Shown: one piece after another, positions 30,537 through 42,153 of the stretch | Numbering within the stretch: position 1 is the stretch's first letter | How the letters are laid out: each line of letters begins with the position of its first letter | NCBI RefSeq assembly: GCF_905147045.1 | Contig: NC_065888.1 | Location: 13,955,001-14,019,000, forward strand | Source: Nymphalis io | Taxonomy: Eukaryota > Arthropoda > Insecta > Lepidoptera > Nymphalidae | Direction: 5' to 3' | Length of the DNA stretch: 64,000 nt | The notes under the pieces: model-generated | What the model was told of the DNA's origin: nothing | Seen by the model: the letters and a program-made list of their open reading frames with translations, nothing else | Database searches by the model: none | Position numbers and translations under genes: made by a program

Positions 30537-31233
30537 CAACAATCACCGTCGAATTTTTATTTATTTATTTTATTTATTTCGTATTTCAGCCAATTCACGC
30601 AAAAGTTTTATATAACCGAAATATATACCGACCGACACAAAACCTTTGACTTGTCAAAATTATCTCGATACGTAAGTAAAACGGAAACACTTAATAATAA
30701 CAATTCTTCCGTATAATTTATTGTAATTACTTTTATAAACATATAAATTGAAAGTAATAAGTACCTCATTATGTTCCTAATTCTTAAACTTAATTGCTCG
30801 AACCTCTAATATTCCCTTCTGGATAAACTTTCGGATGTTATAAATTTATAAAATTACACCGTTGGGGCTAATAAGCTTTAATAATTACTTAGAAGTTTTA
30901 ATTAGTTTAAATAATTTTTATTTACATTCCTTTTAGCCACAATATGGAACTCGTCCTAGTTACTGTTGACATAATCTTTGTTATGTATTTCAACTTTATG
31001 ACGTATGTATGTACAAGAACATGAAATTCATGCTTGCCAATTGCAGCTATATATATAATAATACAAAATCTTTAATTTTAACGTACATTTATATGTTATT
31101 ATTTAAATTGTAGACATAAAATATATAAATGAATAGGTAGCAGCAGTAGTCTTAAATAAAAAAAGTTTCACAAGCCATATAAACTTGAAAAGAAGAATAA
31201 TATTGAATCTTACTTGGTTTGTGCAACGTTTTT
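30537..31233. other. Intergenic, nothing supported
   Basis: AT-rich. Confidence 0.35.
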
Positions 31234-31483
31234 ACTGGTGGTATGGATTTGTGCAAGCTTGTCTGTAAAAAAACAGTAATTGGTATTGTTTTTCGGTTTG
31301 AAGGGTGAGAGAGCCAGTGTAATTACAGGCCCAAGGGTCATAACTTAGTTCCCAAGGTTGGGGGCACATTGGCGATGTAAGCGATGGCTAATATTTCTTA
31401 CAATGACTATAGGCGTTGGTGAACCAATTAAAATCAGGTGGCACATATGCTCGTCTATGCTCTGCCTACCTATTCTATAAAAA
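31234..31483 (+). repeat. SINE-like family A with internal deletion
   Basis: Lacks the block between CTTGTCTG and AAACAGTAAT (the TACCACCCACTCATCAG part); otherwise complete to CTATAAAAA. Confidence 0.82.
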
Positions 31484-31591
31484 GTCTATGTGGAAAGGTA
31501 TGACCCACTCATCAGATGTTCTAACTCCAAATGGCAATACTCAGTATTATTATTGTGTTTAGGTTTGAAGGGTGAGTGAGTCCGTGAAATT
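31484..31591 (+). repeat. Second family A fragment in tandem
   Basis: Begins at GTCTATGTGGAAAGG, directly after the A-rich tail of the previous copy, and holds just the 5' block that copy lacks (ACCCACTCATCAGATG) up to GGTTTGAAGGGTGAGTGAG. Confidence 0.7.
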
Positions 31592-33277
31592 GTAAAACAG
31601 AATAGAAAAACATCACAAAAACATCTTCGTATCAAAGAATAATATTCACATATTATTTTTATCTATGCTCTTGTTCAAATGCAGATGTATTATATATATT
31701 TCTCAACATATTATTTATTATGAGAGTATATATAAGTCTGAGCAAGGTTATAAAATACGCGAATAGCCTAGAATTCGAATAAGCCTCCTAATTCGGCTTC
31801 TTGAAGAAGATATTTCCACAAATCCTTTCTTCTTGAGAATCTACGTCGCGTAAGGAGTAAGTATAAAAAATTTCAAGTCAATCAGATCTATAGTTTCGTA
31901 AATCTTGTGATGGATAAGTCAGTGAGTGGTATTTCGCAGATATTTAATAATTATACATACTGTTTGTAAAATTTGTATGTAAAATTAAACATACTGTAAA
32001 CAATAAAAAGGTACATTTTACTTTCATTTAAATTTTAAAGGACCTTAAAACTCGAATAACTTAGAGTCAGTCTCTATGTATGTATAAGTTCAATATTTTG
32101 AATTAATAAAATAAAAAAATAAAGATACCTACCCGACGACATTTTTACGATTACAGTGTTGGCATGAACTGTCAGTTAGTGGGTAGAAAAGTGTGAAAAT
32201 AGCTTAACTGCACACACTGCACAGACGAGCTGTGTCTATGTCGGTTGGAGTCATATTGTTTTACGTGAATGGTGCAGAGGTGGTCTACATCAGTCTATGA
32301 ACACGTCAACATTCCACTGGGAACTTGGTAGTATAGACCTCCGGATAGTAATCTATTTTAAATCAAGTACCTAACTGTCATTGTTACTTCTGATATCGGG
32401 CTGATACTGAAAACCAAATTGAGATTTCGTATGCAATATATATTTTCGAGCTGAATGGTCATATAACTTGATGATACCTAACGTTTGAATATAATTAAAA
32501 TATATTTTAGTATATTTCAAAATTGTATTAATTGTTTTATATATACAGTTACAAAAACGTTAATCTATTTTTAATATTTTTTTTTATAATTTGCTACAAT
32601 TTGTAGTATGCGTGTAAGTGCGTATTCAGGAAATGTCGATTACACCACAAAATCCGACACTCTTAATGGCTCGAAATTGACTATATCACGCGAACTGCGA
32701 ACGTTAAAAGCTAAGAGTAATTAAGAGAGGTCTATAAAACTCATTTATTAATATAACATTTTTTCTATTTCTCTCAACGGAACAATCGTTGGCGTAGATT
32801 TCACTACTATGAAATAAAAACTTAAATGGTTATTAGTAATTAAGTTGATTAGTAAAAAGTCATTTAGTAATGTAGGCACATATGTAGATGTATTGTTAAA
32901 TTTTGCGTTTATTTGATCTTCTTAGCATACAAAGTTTCAAATAGTATAATATTTAACCTTAGGTATTTTAAGCAAAAGGACTGCCCGTTGCTTCTCTCAA
33001 TGGTCTTCGGCTTAATTCCATTGTACAGGGATTCCTAATTATGATTTTTTAAATGCAGTAAGGTAGATTACTATACTAACACTGATGAACATAATAACAT
33101 GAAATATACAGAAAATATAAATAAAACAGGTGTTTTATGCATTTGTCGTAAATTTAAGTAAATACAAGTGAATCCGGTGCAGGACCATTGGCTTGCACTC
33201 CAATGTAAGGAAGTGGAACGTTGATAATACTCTAACTCCAAGCAGTTAATAAGTTTATGTACAAAAATACTCAATGA
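31592..33277. other. 1.7 kb AT-rich region
   Basis: No gene supported. The GC-richer stretch 32155-32340 has early stops in all frames. A minus frame at 33071-33274 starts at TTG and has no context. Confidence 0.35.
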
Positions 33278-33352
33278 TATTTATTGGCCTTACCTGGGAT
33301 TTAAACCCAGGAACTTGGGATCTATATCCTTATAAACATGCCCCGAGACTAA
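33278..33352 (-). repeat. tRNA-like SINE head, probably family C relative
   Basis: On the minus strand, a B-box-like GGGTTTAAATCCCAGG and GGCCAATAAATATCATT parallel the family C head and its AATAAAAAGTTATTGG. Confidence 0.4.
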
Positions 33353-33598
33353 GAAGACTATCAGCTAGTTTTGGAGATTGAGAGCCGTGACTGTATTTCT
33401 ATGAAGATACCTAAATCTAAAATAGACATAATTTTTTTTTGTATATTAATAATAAAATAAATAATTATAAAATTCTACAGTGAATTCAATTTATATAACT
33501 TTATGTCAAAGATTTTGAGGGGTAACTGCAGCGAACTTTGCTGCCTTTGTTGGAAAATTAAGACTTATTAACTTGGAGCCAGGCAGACTTATAATACT
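33353..33598. other. Intergenic, nothing supported
   Basis: AT-rich. Confidence 0.3.
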
Positions 33599-33650
33599 CC
33601 AACAAAAGAATTAAGCTGTTTCTCAGCTTAATTCTTAATTCTTTTGTGGG
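33599..33650. repeat. Nested inverted repeat
   Basis: AAGAATTAAGCTG (33606-33618) pairs with CAGCTTAATTCTT (33624-33636). In a second register CAACAAAAGAATT pairs with AATTCTTTTGTGG. Confidence 0.75.
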
Positions 33651-33778
33651 TGTAATTGAGGCACAATTTTTATATTATTAAAAACCATATTGAAAATCAA
33701 AATAAAACATCTTTTTTATGTTTAAATAAGCGCAAAAGTTAAAGAAAATGTACCACTGTCGCATAAGGAGAAAGATAG

Positions 33779-34040
33779 ACGGGCCGGTTGGCGTGGGTGG
33801 TAACTACTTGCCTTTCACGCAAGGTTGTGGGTTCGATTCCCACCCAGGACAGACATTTGTGTGCATGAACATGTCTGTTTGTCCTGAGTCTGGGCGTAAT
33901 TATGTATATAAGTATGAAGTACAAAAGAAAAGTAGTATGTGTAGTATGTCAGTTGTGGTTTCCAGAGTACAAGCTCTGCTTATTTTGGGATCAGATGGCC
34001 GTGTGTAAATAATGTCCCAGGATATTATTATTATTATTAC
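33779..34040 (+). repeat. SINE family D, full length
   Basis: Head ACGGGCCGGTTGGCGTGGGTGG (A box) and GTTGTGGGTTCGATTCCCAC (B box), body, and an ATT5 tail at the right end. Frames on both strands here are element-derived. Confidence 0.92.
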
Positions 34041-34298
34041 AATAATGCTCCACAGCAGATTGACAAGTTTCATAAAAATATGCATGTTTCCTTAGGTTGT
34101 TAATGCCCTTCATCACGGACTGCGAGGTGAATTGTAAAAATAAATTAAGTTCATAAAAACTCCTCTGTGATGAACGTTGAACATGATATTCGGTTTTGGT
34201 CATCACTGTTCTTGTGTATTATATACTCTGCTATATTTGCGAATAATGAATGCCCGTTTGGTTAATGAGTATCAGACTATGAATGTCCCCCTCGTACC

Positions 34299-34392
34299 CT
34301 AATGCCTCCTTTCCATTTGAGTTTTAGAGCTTAATCTGCTGCTGACCCGTAATCATCGGTTACGATTCACGCGTTCTAACCACTGGGCGCAG
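34299..34392 (-). repeat. SINE family B, head and 3' end joined
   Basis: Minus-strand GCCCAGTGGTTAGAACGCGT and GATGATTACGGGTCAGC, joined to the family's AAGCTCTAAAACTC/GGAGGC end, so the middle is lost. Confidence 0.55.
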
Positions 34393-35379
34393 GATATCGT
34401 GAATAAGGTACATGAGTAAGTGGGTCTAAATATACCAGATCAGTATTCTCGCGAGACATCGTGTCTGTTGTACGAATTTGTATGATCGCATACTGTCTCG
34501 CAAATTATTTTATCAAATTTCTGTGTATTATAAATCATAATTTGATTTGGGGTTCCGGGAAGTTAAAGGGATTTATTATTTATATGCTTGTGATCTGCTT
34601 TCTCAGATTATACAAAGTATGGATCATACCAAATTAAATTAAAACCTGCTGAATGTTTTTGCTTGCTACATAGAGATATGATATTCTTTTTCTTTTTTAT
34701 CTCATTGTTGTTATTATTTTTATATTATTTTTGGTTTTTTTATTATTATTACCAGTATGCATTATATCTTTACAAATTTTAGGGAAACTACTATTAATTT
34801 TATTACAATAAAGATGTTTGACGAAATGAAAGTAAGACAAAATCTCTTTGTAAATGTTTTTATAAAGTAAGCTTATGTGAGTAAATTTTAATACAAATAT
34901 TTTTATAACCATTGTAAAAGAAAAATGCCTTTGCCTTTTGTCTGCCTTTGCATAATTTGCGCTAATAAATAATTATGGCTTTATGAAGGTCCACCTGTGT
35001 ATGGCGGTGTCTCGGTGAAATAATGTTGTAATTTAGTGTTAAAGTTTGTGTAAAAATTAAGATGTGTTATATTATATATGTGAACATATACAATGTGTGC
35101 TTGCATAGTTTTTATTCTAAAATTGTATTTCGTGATCGTAGTACACAATCGTGTTGGCATCGTAGCTGCGAAATTTGCAATAAGGGTAAGTTTAGAACAT
35201 GTGATAACGTTGCCAAATGCAAATAGGACGTAGTACTTGGCAATGCTTTGAACATGTATTATTATTTGAATTTCGTGCATGATTTTAATATCTGAAGTTT
35301 ACGTTTCGTGAATAGTTATGATGTGCTAGTTTGATTTGTCACTTGGACTCTTGACTCGGAGCTGCAGTGCTATTCAGTT
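34393..35379. other. Intergenic region
   Basis: A 99-codon minus frame (34981-35280) has an ATG but no domain, signal peptide or splice context, and its composition is that of AT-rich noise. Nothing else is seen. Confidence 0.3.
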
Positions 35380-35524
35380 AGAACAAACTCGAAACACACC
35401 GCAGAAAACGATCGTGAAATTTCAAGAAGTGATGTGCAATTGTGACCGTAATAATTATAACATTTCAAGAATACATACATAAAATAGTAGGTATATTTAC
35501 CTTTAGTTGGTTGTCAATACTTTA

Positions 35525-35795
35525 TAATAATAATAATATCCGGGGATATTTTTCACACACGGCCATCTGATCCCAAATTAAGCTTGTACAAAGCTTGTGC
35601 TATGGAAACCAGACAACTGATATACTACATATACTATTTTTCTTTTGTAAATACATACTTATATAGATAATTACACCCAGACTCAGGATAAACAGACATG
35701 TTCATGCACACAAATGTCTGTCCTGGGTGGGAATCGAACCCACAACCTTCGGCGTGAAAGGCAAGTGTTCTACCAACCACGCCAACCGGCTCGTA
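35525..35795 (-). repeat. SINE family D, full length
   Basis: ATT-type tail on the left, body, then minus-strand head with CGAGCCGGTTGGCGTGG and GGTTCGATTCCC. Confidence 0.92.
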
Positions 35796-36057
35796 AAATT
35801 ATGAGTGTGAGTTAATGATTATAACCATAGTCGCATATCACTTTTTGATATTTTATAGAATCAGAATAAATTTATAGACATTGACATGTGTACATTCGAA
35901 ATTTAAATCTAGCATATTAAAGATGAAATGAGATTGAAATCTATTCCACTAACTATTTGCTCTTAGGAAAGACCTCACTCGGGATTCCGTAAAGGTATAT
36001 ATCATATTTTATCTAATTCTGTAATGCGAGTGTTATGAGTAAGTCTACTATGTTGAT

Positions 36058-36256
36058 TGGCCGTTGGTCCTGTGTCTGAATTCTTTCCGATCGTGTCGGA
36101 TTGGTCGTCCCATTGGATTACGTTAGCGAGGAAATGAAGTGTCATTAGGTATTTTTACGAACACATTTGTACTCTATAATATGTCCAACGCAAATGGTAA
36201 TAGCCTCCCTTGAGAATGGCCGTCTCGGACGAAATCACCCTGGATGAGGTCATCAT
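36058..36256 (+). repeat. SINE family C body, diverged, no head
   Basis: GCCGTTGGTCCTGTGTCTGA, TTCCGATCGTGTCGGATTG and TGAGAATGGCCGTCTCGG match the family's body. Confidence 0.65.
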
Positions 36257-36366
36257 TGAAATTAATTTATACACATATGTAAATATATAAAAAGTTTTAT
36301 TGTTTTTTTTCACACTTAATTATTTAATTCATTTTAATGTTAATTAAGCGTCAACAGGGTAATTGT

Positions 36367-36420
36367 TTACGGGCCGCCTAGCGATGTAAAAGTCTCAGGT
36401 TCGATCCTGATCCCTTTTCC
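36367..36420 (+). repeat. tRNA-like B-box sequence, probably another SINE head
   Basis: ACGGGCCGCCTAGCGATGTA then GTCTCAGGTTCGATCCTGAT carry spaced A-box and B-box-like motifs. It differs from heads B, C and D. Confidence 0.4.
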
Positions 36421-36900
36421 CTAAACAACAGAGGGGTAAATAAGAATGTTAGTAATTTTCTTAAAACGGGAATAGCTAATAATCTTATAAAAAAGTTAAA
36501 GTACTGTTCCTTACCTAATGGTGACGAATAGAATAATTGCTTAAGTATACTGTAGACTATTTTTGTATGCTTAGTGATTCCCAGGTGATAGTAAAAAAAT
36601 AATAATATCACAACCGCAATAGTCCACCCAGACGGTTTCACGCGTATACCTAAACCGAAAACCAAAGTATTATTATATATACATTAAAAGAACTGATTTC
36701 GAGTGTCTCATTATAGTAATGGCAAAACATTTGCGTCAATCTATACAGAGAACTCCACTTACCCGGGAACTAATAGAGTCCGATTGGGAATATTGTCCAG
36801 CGACCCGGGGGATAGTCCAATTGGCACTTCCATACACGCTGCGTTCGGGGACTACTAGATTTTTGTGTCTATGAAACATGCGATTTAATCACTCCAAAGT
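36421..36900. other. Region of unknown repeats
   Basis: Probably the body of the preceding tRNA-like element, then a GC-richer block at 36720-36870 with a 51-codon ATG frame (MAKHLRQSIQRTPLTRELIE) that has no context. ACCCGGG occurs twice there. Confidence 0.3.
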
Positions 36901-37075
36901 CCAAAAGGCTGAAAAAAAATTTCAGCCTTTTGCCGTCCACTGCTGGAGAAAGCCTCCTCCATAGAACGCCAACTATCCCGATCTTACCAACTACCTGCCA
37001 CCTTTATTAAATCGTCGGTCCACCTTGCCACATTAAAATTCAAATCCTGATAGCGGGCAGCAGCGCTATTAATGA
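36901..37075 (-). pseudogene. RTE-like LINE, ORF2 C-terminus
   Basis: Minus strand reads RWTDDLIKVAGSW, then LWRRLSPAVDGKR, resembling the W-x-x-L-E-E-A-F end of endonuclease-reverse transcriptase LINEs of the RTE type. It ends CCAGCAGTGGACGGC then AAAAGGCTG. The extreme end forms a 13-bp palindrome (36902-36914 with 36920-36932). Confidence 0.6.
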
Positions 37076-37224
37076 AAAATTTCCGGCCACTGCGGTCACC
37101 TGCCAAGTATGGTGACTAAAGCAAATAAAGGGGGGTCCCCTATGAGCGACGACACAAATTTCAAAGTCCTTAATACACGATAATAGAAGATATTATATCA
37201 TTACTATAAATAGTATTCGTCTTA

Positions 37225-37330
37225 TTTATAAATGTAGCTTAGCAGCTGTTTAGTCAAACACTGATTCAACTCTTTCTGTCATTATTGATTTGACAATCGA
37301 AAGAAGAAGACAGCATTGCTTAACTAATCA
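37225..37330. repeat. Family G repeat
   Basis: TTAGCAGCTGTTTAGTCAAAC and TTTGACAATCGAAAGAAG to TTAACTAATCACTCG recur inverted at 49450-49560, the last part also at 940-990. Confidence 0.55.
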
Positions 37331-38464
37331 CTCGTTAAACAAGAAGTTTATAAGTAAGGCCCTATATTTATAACAGTATTATATCTACAATAATTTTAAT
37401 AACATTTTTTTTAAAGATTTCAAGGCATTTAATACCAAGTTTCTGTTATCGCAATGTCAATTCTCAATAATTAATAAAATGAATCAAGCTATAAGATAAG
37501 TTAGTGCTCGATGATTTTCATTTAGTATATACATATCATAAATTAGTGACGCTTCTCCAATTTCTCGGGTTCGTTGGCTATTAACATTATCTATTTATAA
37601 TATTTTATTAGATATAATACAAATTACAGTATACAAACAAATCATTAACCACCATTTTATAATTAGGTCCGAAGGTATTTGTTTAAAGTCGTTTATATTG
37701 CGTCTCAAATTAAATCACTCGAGGGACAAAATATGTCCAATAAAAACAAATTAGTATTAAAATCGAAGTGAAGTAACGTTTTGAAATTAATTATCTTGAA
37801 GTCCTTGTCGGTCGGTACAAAGAGTCGTAAGCTTTTACGCTTGTTGTAAATAAGGAATATTTATGTATTATATTATTATATCCTTGTCTATGATATTTCT
37901 TAAAAAAATTGCTATGGTACTACCTATGAAGCAGAAGTAATTAGTAAAGATGCTGTCTAATGCTGAAGGTGTTGTCTGCTTTCTTGTACCCTTCAAGATT
38001 TACAACAAATAACTTGTAAATTGTAACCAATTTAAAATTTAACGAGAAAAAGACAAAAAGTTACTATAATGGTACTATATAACCCTAACGTAATATTATA
38101 AGTAATAATTTGCATTTGAATCGCTTATTCAAACATATCATACGAAAAATTCGTTTGCTTAATGGCCATACATAAATGTCTAAATCGACTGAAGGAGGTT
38201 TGGGTTTTATTTAGTGTGAAAATATATTATGACAATGTCAATCGCAGGACCGCCCGCTGACCTTACGGACCCCGAACGGACCTCGGATTTCGGTTGCCCA
38301 AGAATTACTATATTTTTTACAAGTTAGGATTTCATATCTTTATTGTATTATGCAGGAGTTGATCCTCCTTTTTGGTTTTATAAACCTTATTTTAGTAACA
38401 TTAATAGCGATTATATAGTCGATTAATTATTTGTTTAATACTTTTGCAACAAAACTTGCTTCTC
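37331..38464. other. 1.1 kb AT-rich region
   Basis: No gene supported. A GC-rich patch at 38245-38300 (GACCGCCCGCTGACC) has no frame. Confidence 0.35.
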
Positions 38465-38514
38465 AACAGAAGAGGTAAACTTAGTCCAGCTGTAGGACAT
38501 TTACAGACGGTTAC
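38465..38514 (+). repeat. SINE family B 3' end, diverged
   Basis: AGAAGAGGTAAACTTAGTCC, CAGCTGTAGGACATTTACAG and ACGGTTAC match the family's last 50 bases. Confidence 0.5.
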
Positions 38515-39075
38515 TTTTCAAGTATATTTATGAGACACAAAATATATATATTGGCGGGCTTAATGGGAAAAACGTTCTTTGCGAGGCTGTTTGTGAACCT
38601 TAGGAATAGCAAATAATGTAGGTCTGCAAAATAAAAATATATACTGAATAAGAATAGTTTCTTAATTTGTTTCATTACGTCACGTGAAAAAACATTTATA
38701 GTGGGCTCTGATGATTTAGTGTAAATTAGTACGGCTTATGATCTAAGAACATACTAAGAACTACTTTGACATGCGAATCAGATAAAAAGAGAGATTCATT
38801 GCTAAGTTTCCACGAACCGTTCGGTCATATTCATTTTCGACAGGATCCAAATCATTTGCATTCAGTTCAACGTTATAAAATAACAAACACCCAAATATAT
38901 TATAGCCTGTTTTTTATATGACGGTGATTTGATATTTTTTAAGGGTAACATATTAGTAGAAGTTAAAACTCCAAAATATTATTATTTTAAACAAAGATAT
39001 GTTAGCAAATATTACTATAAAATGTCTAAGTGATCGTTCCATACCGTTCGCTACGATAGTAATACCATAAAATAA
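38515..39075. other. Intergenic, nothing supported
   Basis: AT-rich. Confidence 0.35.
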
Positions 39076-39341
39076 TTTTTTATGGTTTAGGTAGGCGGAC
39101 AGTCAAATAGGCCACCTGATGTTAAGTGGTCACTGTCACCCATAGACATTGGCCAAGTAAGAAATATTAACTGACTCTTACATCATCAATGCGCCACTAA
39201 CCTTGGCAGCTAAGATGTTATGCTCCTTGTGCCGGTAGTTACAATGGCTCACTTAACCTACAAACCGGAACGGAACAATACTAAGTATTGCTGTTTAGGG
39301 GTAGAATATCTGATGAATGGGTGGTACCCCAGACGAGCTTT
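39076..39341 (-). repeat. SINE-like family A, diverged
   Basis: Full span from the T run to CCAGACGAGCTTTT. The plus-strand frame 39220-39507 starts inside it and is not a gene. Confidence 0.8.
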
Positions 39342-40079
39342 TCAAATATACGAGTATTGTATTAACTCCGAACTACTTCTCCACGTCGTAAAGTGGAAAC
39401 GGTATATTCACGGAAAATATTTAAAACATACGATGTCATTTACTTTCATGAGGTTTAAAACTTATGACGAGGAAATTGAGCTAAGTGCAGACTACGAATA
39501 TTTTTAAATATATTTATAAAGATAGCGATTGCTCTCTTTCTCATCTGATGATCGCTGTTTGTGTGTATTTTATCGTCGCTGATTACAACTGATTTTGATG
39601 ATTCCTCTTTTATAAGTTGTATCATAGATCACATACAGATTATAAGTAAAAGTATAATAAGGATACAAAGCCTTCGCCACTTGCCACCGATTGTAAATTT
39701 AAAGTTAATTATTATATTATAATTAAATAGATTATACTTTTAGGGGAGGAATATAGAGCCCAAAATCTGATATTTCAATAGTACTATGCGATACGAACAA
39801 CGAGATCAGGCGCGGAATCCAAGCGCATTGCTTTTACTCAAGAGCCCAAAGAAGCAGCTCATATGATGATTGTCATTCTCTTTACAAAATATCAACCAGC
39901 TTTTCTGTCACCACTGGAAATAAGAAGTGTTAATTATTTACTCTACAATATTTCTAGTTTAGTTTTTCTTAGTAAGTATTTTTCATGAAGTTACTGTAAT
40001 CAAAATTATTTTACCGATCATTGAAAATGCAATTAGCATATAAATATTATATTTTCATATAGATAATGTAAGATAATCT
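39342..40079. other. Intergenic, nothing supported
   Basis: AT-rich. The GC-richer bit at 39800-39850 is closed in all frames. Confidence 0.35.
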
Positions 40080-41050
40080 ATTTTATTTATTTATTGATAC
40101 TTTATTGCACCCAAACTTAAAACTAAAAATTACAATTTTTAAACAAACAAAACAAAGATGAGGTGCAACAGGCGGCCTTATCGCTAAGCAGCGATCTCTT
40201 CCAGGCAACCTTTGAGCAGAGGATCATAATATTTATAAATGGGAAGGGTACAAGCCAGTTTACCTATATACTACATATACTACTACATACATAATACATA
40301 CATACATAAATAAATACATAATATATATATAATAAAAATAGGAGATATAACAAAACAAAAAAATTAACAACGACAACGACTGCTTAGTATTAATAATGCG
40401 ACAAGTAAAAGTCCTTAACCATACTTTTAAAAACGGCCAATGACTGTGCACGCCTTGTAGCTAAGGATAATGAGTTCCAAAGTCGAGAAACTTCAACTGT
40501 GAAGGACTTAGAATAGTAGGAAGAAGAGTGAGAAGGAATGGAGAGAATTAAATTTTCATTCGAGCGAAGAGCGCGCTTATGAGTCTCCTTTAGGAGAGTG
40601 AAACGCTCTTTAAGATAGAAGGGTGTCGCTGGATTAAAAAGAATAGAATAGAGAAGAGATAAAATGTGAGTATTCCTGCGAAGGCGAATAGGGAGCCACT
40701 TGAGTTTTTGGCGAAATTCGGAAACATGATCATATTTGCGCAAACCAAATATGAACCGTATACATAGGTTTTGTAATCGCTCAAGTTTGTTTAATTGCTC
40801 CTCACTTAAGTTAGTGTAACAAGTGTCAGCATAGTCAAGAATCGGTAGAAGGAGAGATTGTGCTAGCGTAACTATCATAATGAGTGATAGAAGCTAAAAA
40901 ATTGTGTTTACGATAATAGTAAGTAGAGTAGCCAAGCTTTTCTCATACTTATTACGAGCTCTTAAATGAATGACTTCTTTCACGAAGATATAGAAAAAAC
41001 TACTAAAACAAACAACAATTTCGCCCCGGATAGGAGGAGCATCAACACGT
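40080..41050 (-). pseudogene. Non-LTR retrotransposon, ORF2 C-terminus and 3' UTR
   Basis: A minus-strand frame of 162 codons (40390-40878) reads LAQSLLLPILDYADTCYTNL, NKLERLQNLCIRFIFGLRKY, KLKWLPIRLRRNTHILSLLY and FTVEVSRLWNSLSLATRRAQ, the thumb and C-terminal region of jockey/I-type LINE reverse transcriptases. Upstream, decayed reading continues to about 41050 (YEKSLATLL near 40930). The 3' UTR runs to 40080 and ends in an AATAAA-containing repeat. The YADD core is not included, so it is 5' truncated. Still, the surviving frame is unbroken, so this copy is fairly young. Confidence 0.8.
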
Positions 41051-41229
41051 CGCCCTAACAAGTTTCAAAGTTAAATAAAATTTAACGATCGCTGCTGAAA
41101 TGTTATGTTGTATACGGACCTGTGGATCATCAAACAATTAGAGGTTTAAAATATCTGTAATAATTAAAATAAACATAATAGAACTAAAACTATTTTGATT
41201 GAACATTTTTACAGTATTCCGATAAGTTA

Positions 41230-41422
41230 TTAATAATATCCTGGGACATTTTTCACACACGGCCATCTGATCCCAAATTAAGCTTGTACAAAGCTTGTGC
41301 TTTGGAAATCAGACAACTGATATACTACATATACTACTTTTCTTTTGTAAATATATACTTATATAGATAATTACACCCAGACTTAGGACAAACATACATG
41401 TTCATGCATACAAATGTCTGTG
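41230..41422 (-). repeat. SINE family D, 5'-truncated
   Basis: Tail and body from CCTGGGACATTTTTCACAC to ACAAATGTCTGT; the tRNA-like head is absent. Confidence 0.88.
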
Positions 41423-41845
41423 AATTATTGAATAGACAACTGTCAACTCAAGCACATATTAGTATGAAAAAGCGTGAATGTAAAATCACAATGCATCTGT
41501 TTCATTGATTTTCCGAATCTGTTGAACTGGTAATCCAGTTAATAGAATACTTGAATTTTAGTCGAAGTCCCGCGCACTTCGTCTCAAATTAATGATCTGG
41601 CAAGGATAGTTGATATTTCGTGTGCGTAATTTGTGTTTACAATCGGTGATGTTCTAAATAAGTCAATAAATTCTTTTTGAAATAAGCTAACAAATACCTT
41701 ATTTGTTTCTATAATCGTTCGCAGATATTTTAACTTTGCTAATTTATAATTTTTACTTAATCTTGTAAAATGTAACTTAATCTTGTAAATGTCCATTACT
41801 GTTCCTCTCGCTCAGCTTGAGATAAATTTTAAATAAATTTCATCT
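41423..41845. other. Intergenic, one rejected frame
   Basis: A 70-codon minus ATG frame (41584-41796) partly overlaps a SINE-like GTGCGTAATTTGTGTTTAC. No gene is supported. Confidence 0.3.
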
Positions 41846-42153
41846 GAATGATGGCCCAGTGGTAAGAACGTGTGAATTTTAACCGATGGTCGTGGGTTCA
41901 AAACTGGGCAAGCACCACTGAATTTTTATGTGCTTAATTTGTGATTATAATTCATCTCGTGCTTTACGGTGAAGGAAAACATTGTGAGGAAACCTGCATG
42001 TGTCTAATTTTACTGAAATTCTGCCACACGTGTATTCCACCAACCCGCACTGTAGCAGCGTGGTAGAATAAGCTCCAAACCTTCTCCTCAAAAAAAGGGA
42101 GAGAAGGCCTTTATACCAACAGTGGGACATTTACAGGCTGTTACGTTACGGTT
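41846..42153 (+). repeat. SINE family B, nearly complete
   Basis: GAATGATGGCCCAGTGGTAAG to ACAGGCTGTTACGTTACGGTT, with the GGTTAC-type tail. The minus frame at 41945-42130 is an antisense reading of the element. Confidence 0.9.

Noticed and set aside
33739..34008. Overlapping frames on both strands, one with a GIEPTTLRERQ-like peptide
   Set aside because: Produced by the tRNA-like head of a family D SINE.
34981..35280. 99-codon minus-strand ATG frame
   Set aside because: No signal peptide, domain, poly(A) or splice context, and composition typical of AT-rich noise.
39220..39507. 95-codon plus-strand frame
   Set aside because: The first third is antisense family A; the remainder has no recognisable feature.
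41584..41796. 70-codon minus-strand ATG frame
   Set aside because: Its 3' part overlaps SINE-like sequence; no independent support.
14018..42130. Three minus-strand frames starting MSHCW at 14018-14200, 28142-28339 and 41945-42130
   Set aside because: They are the same antisense reading of family B SINEs; similarity reflects the repeat, not a gene family.
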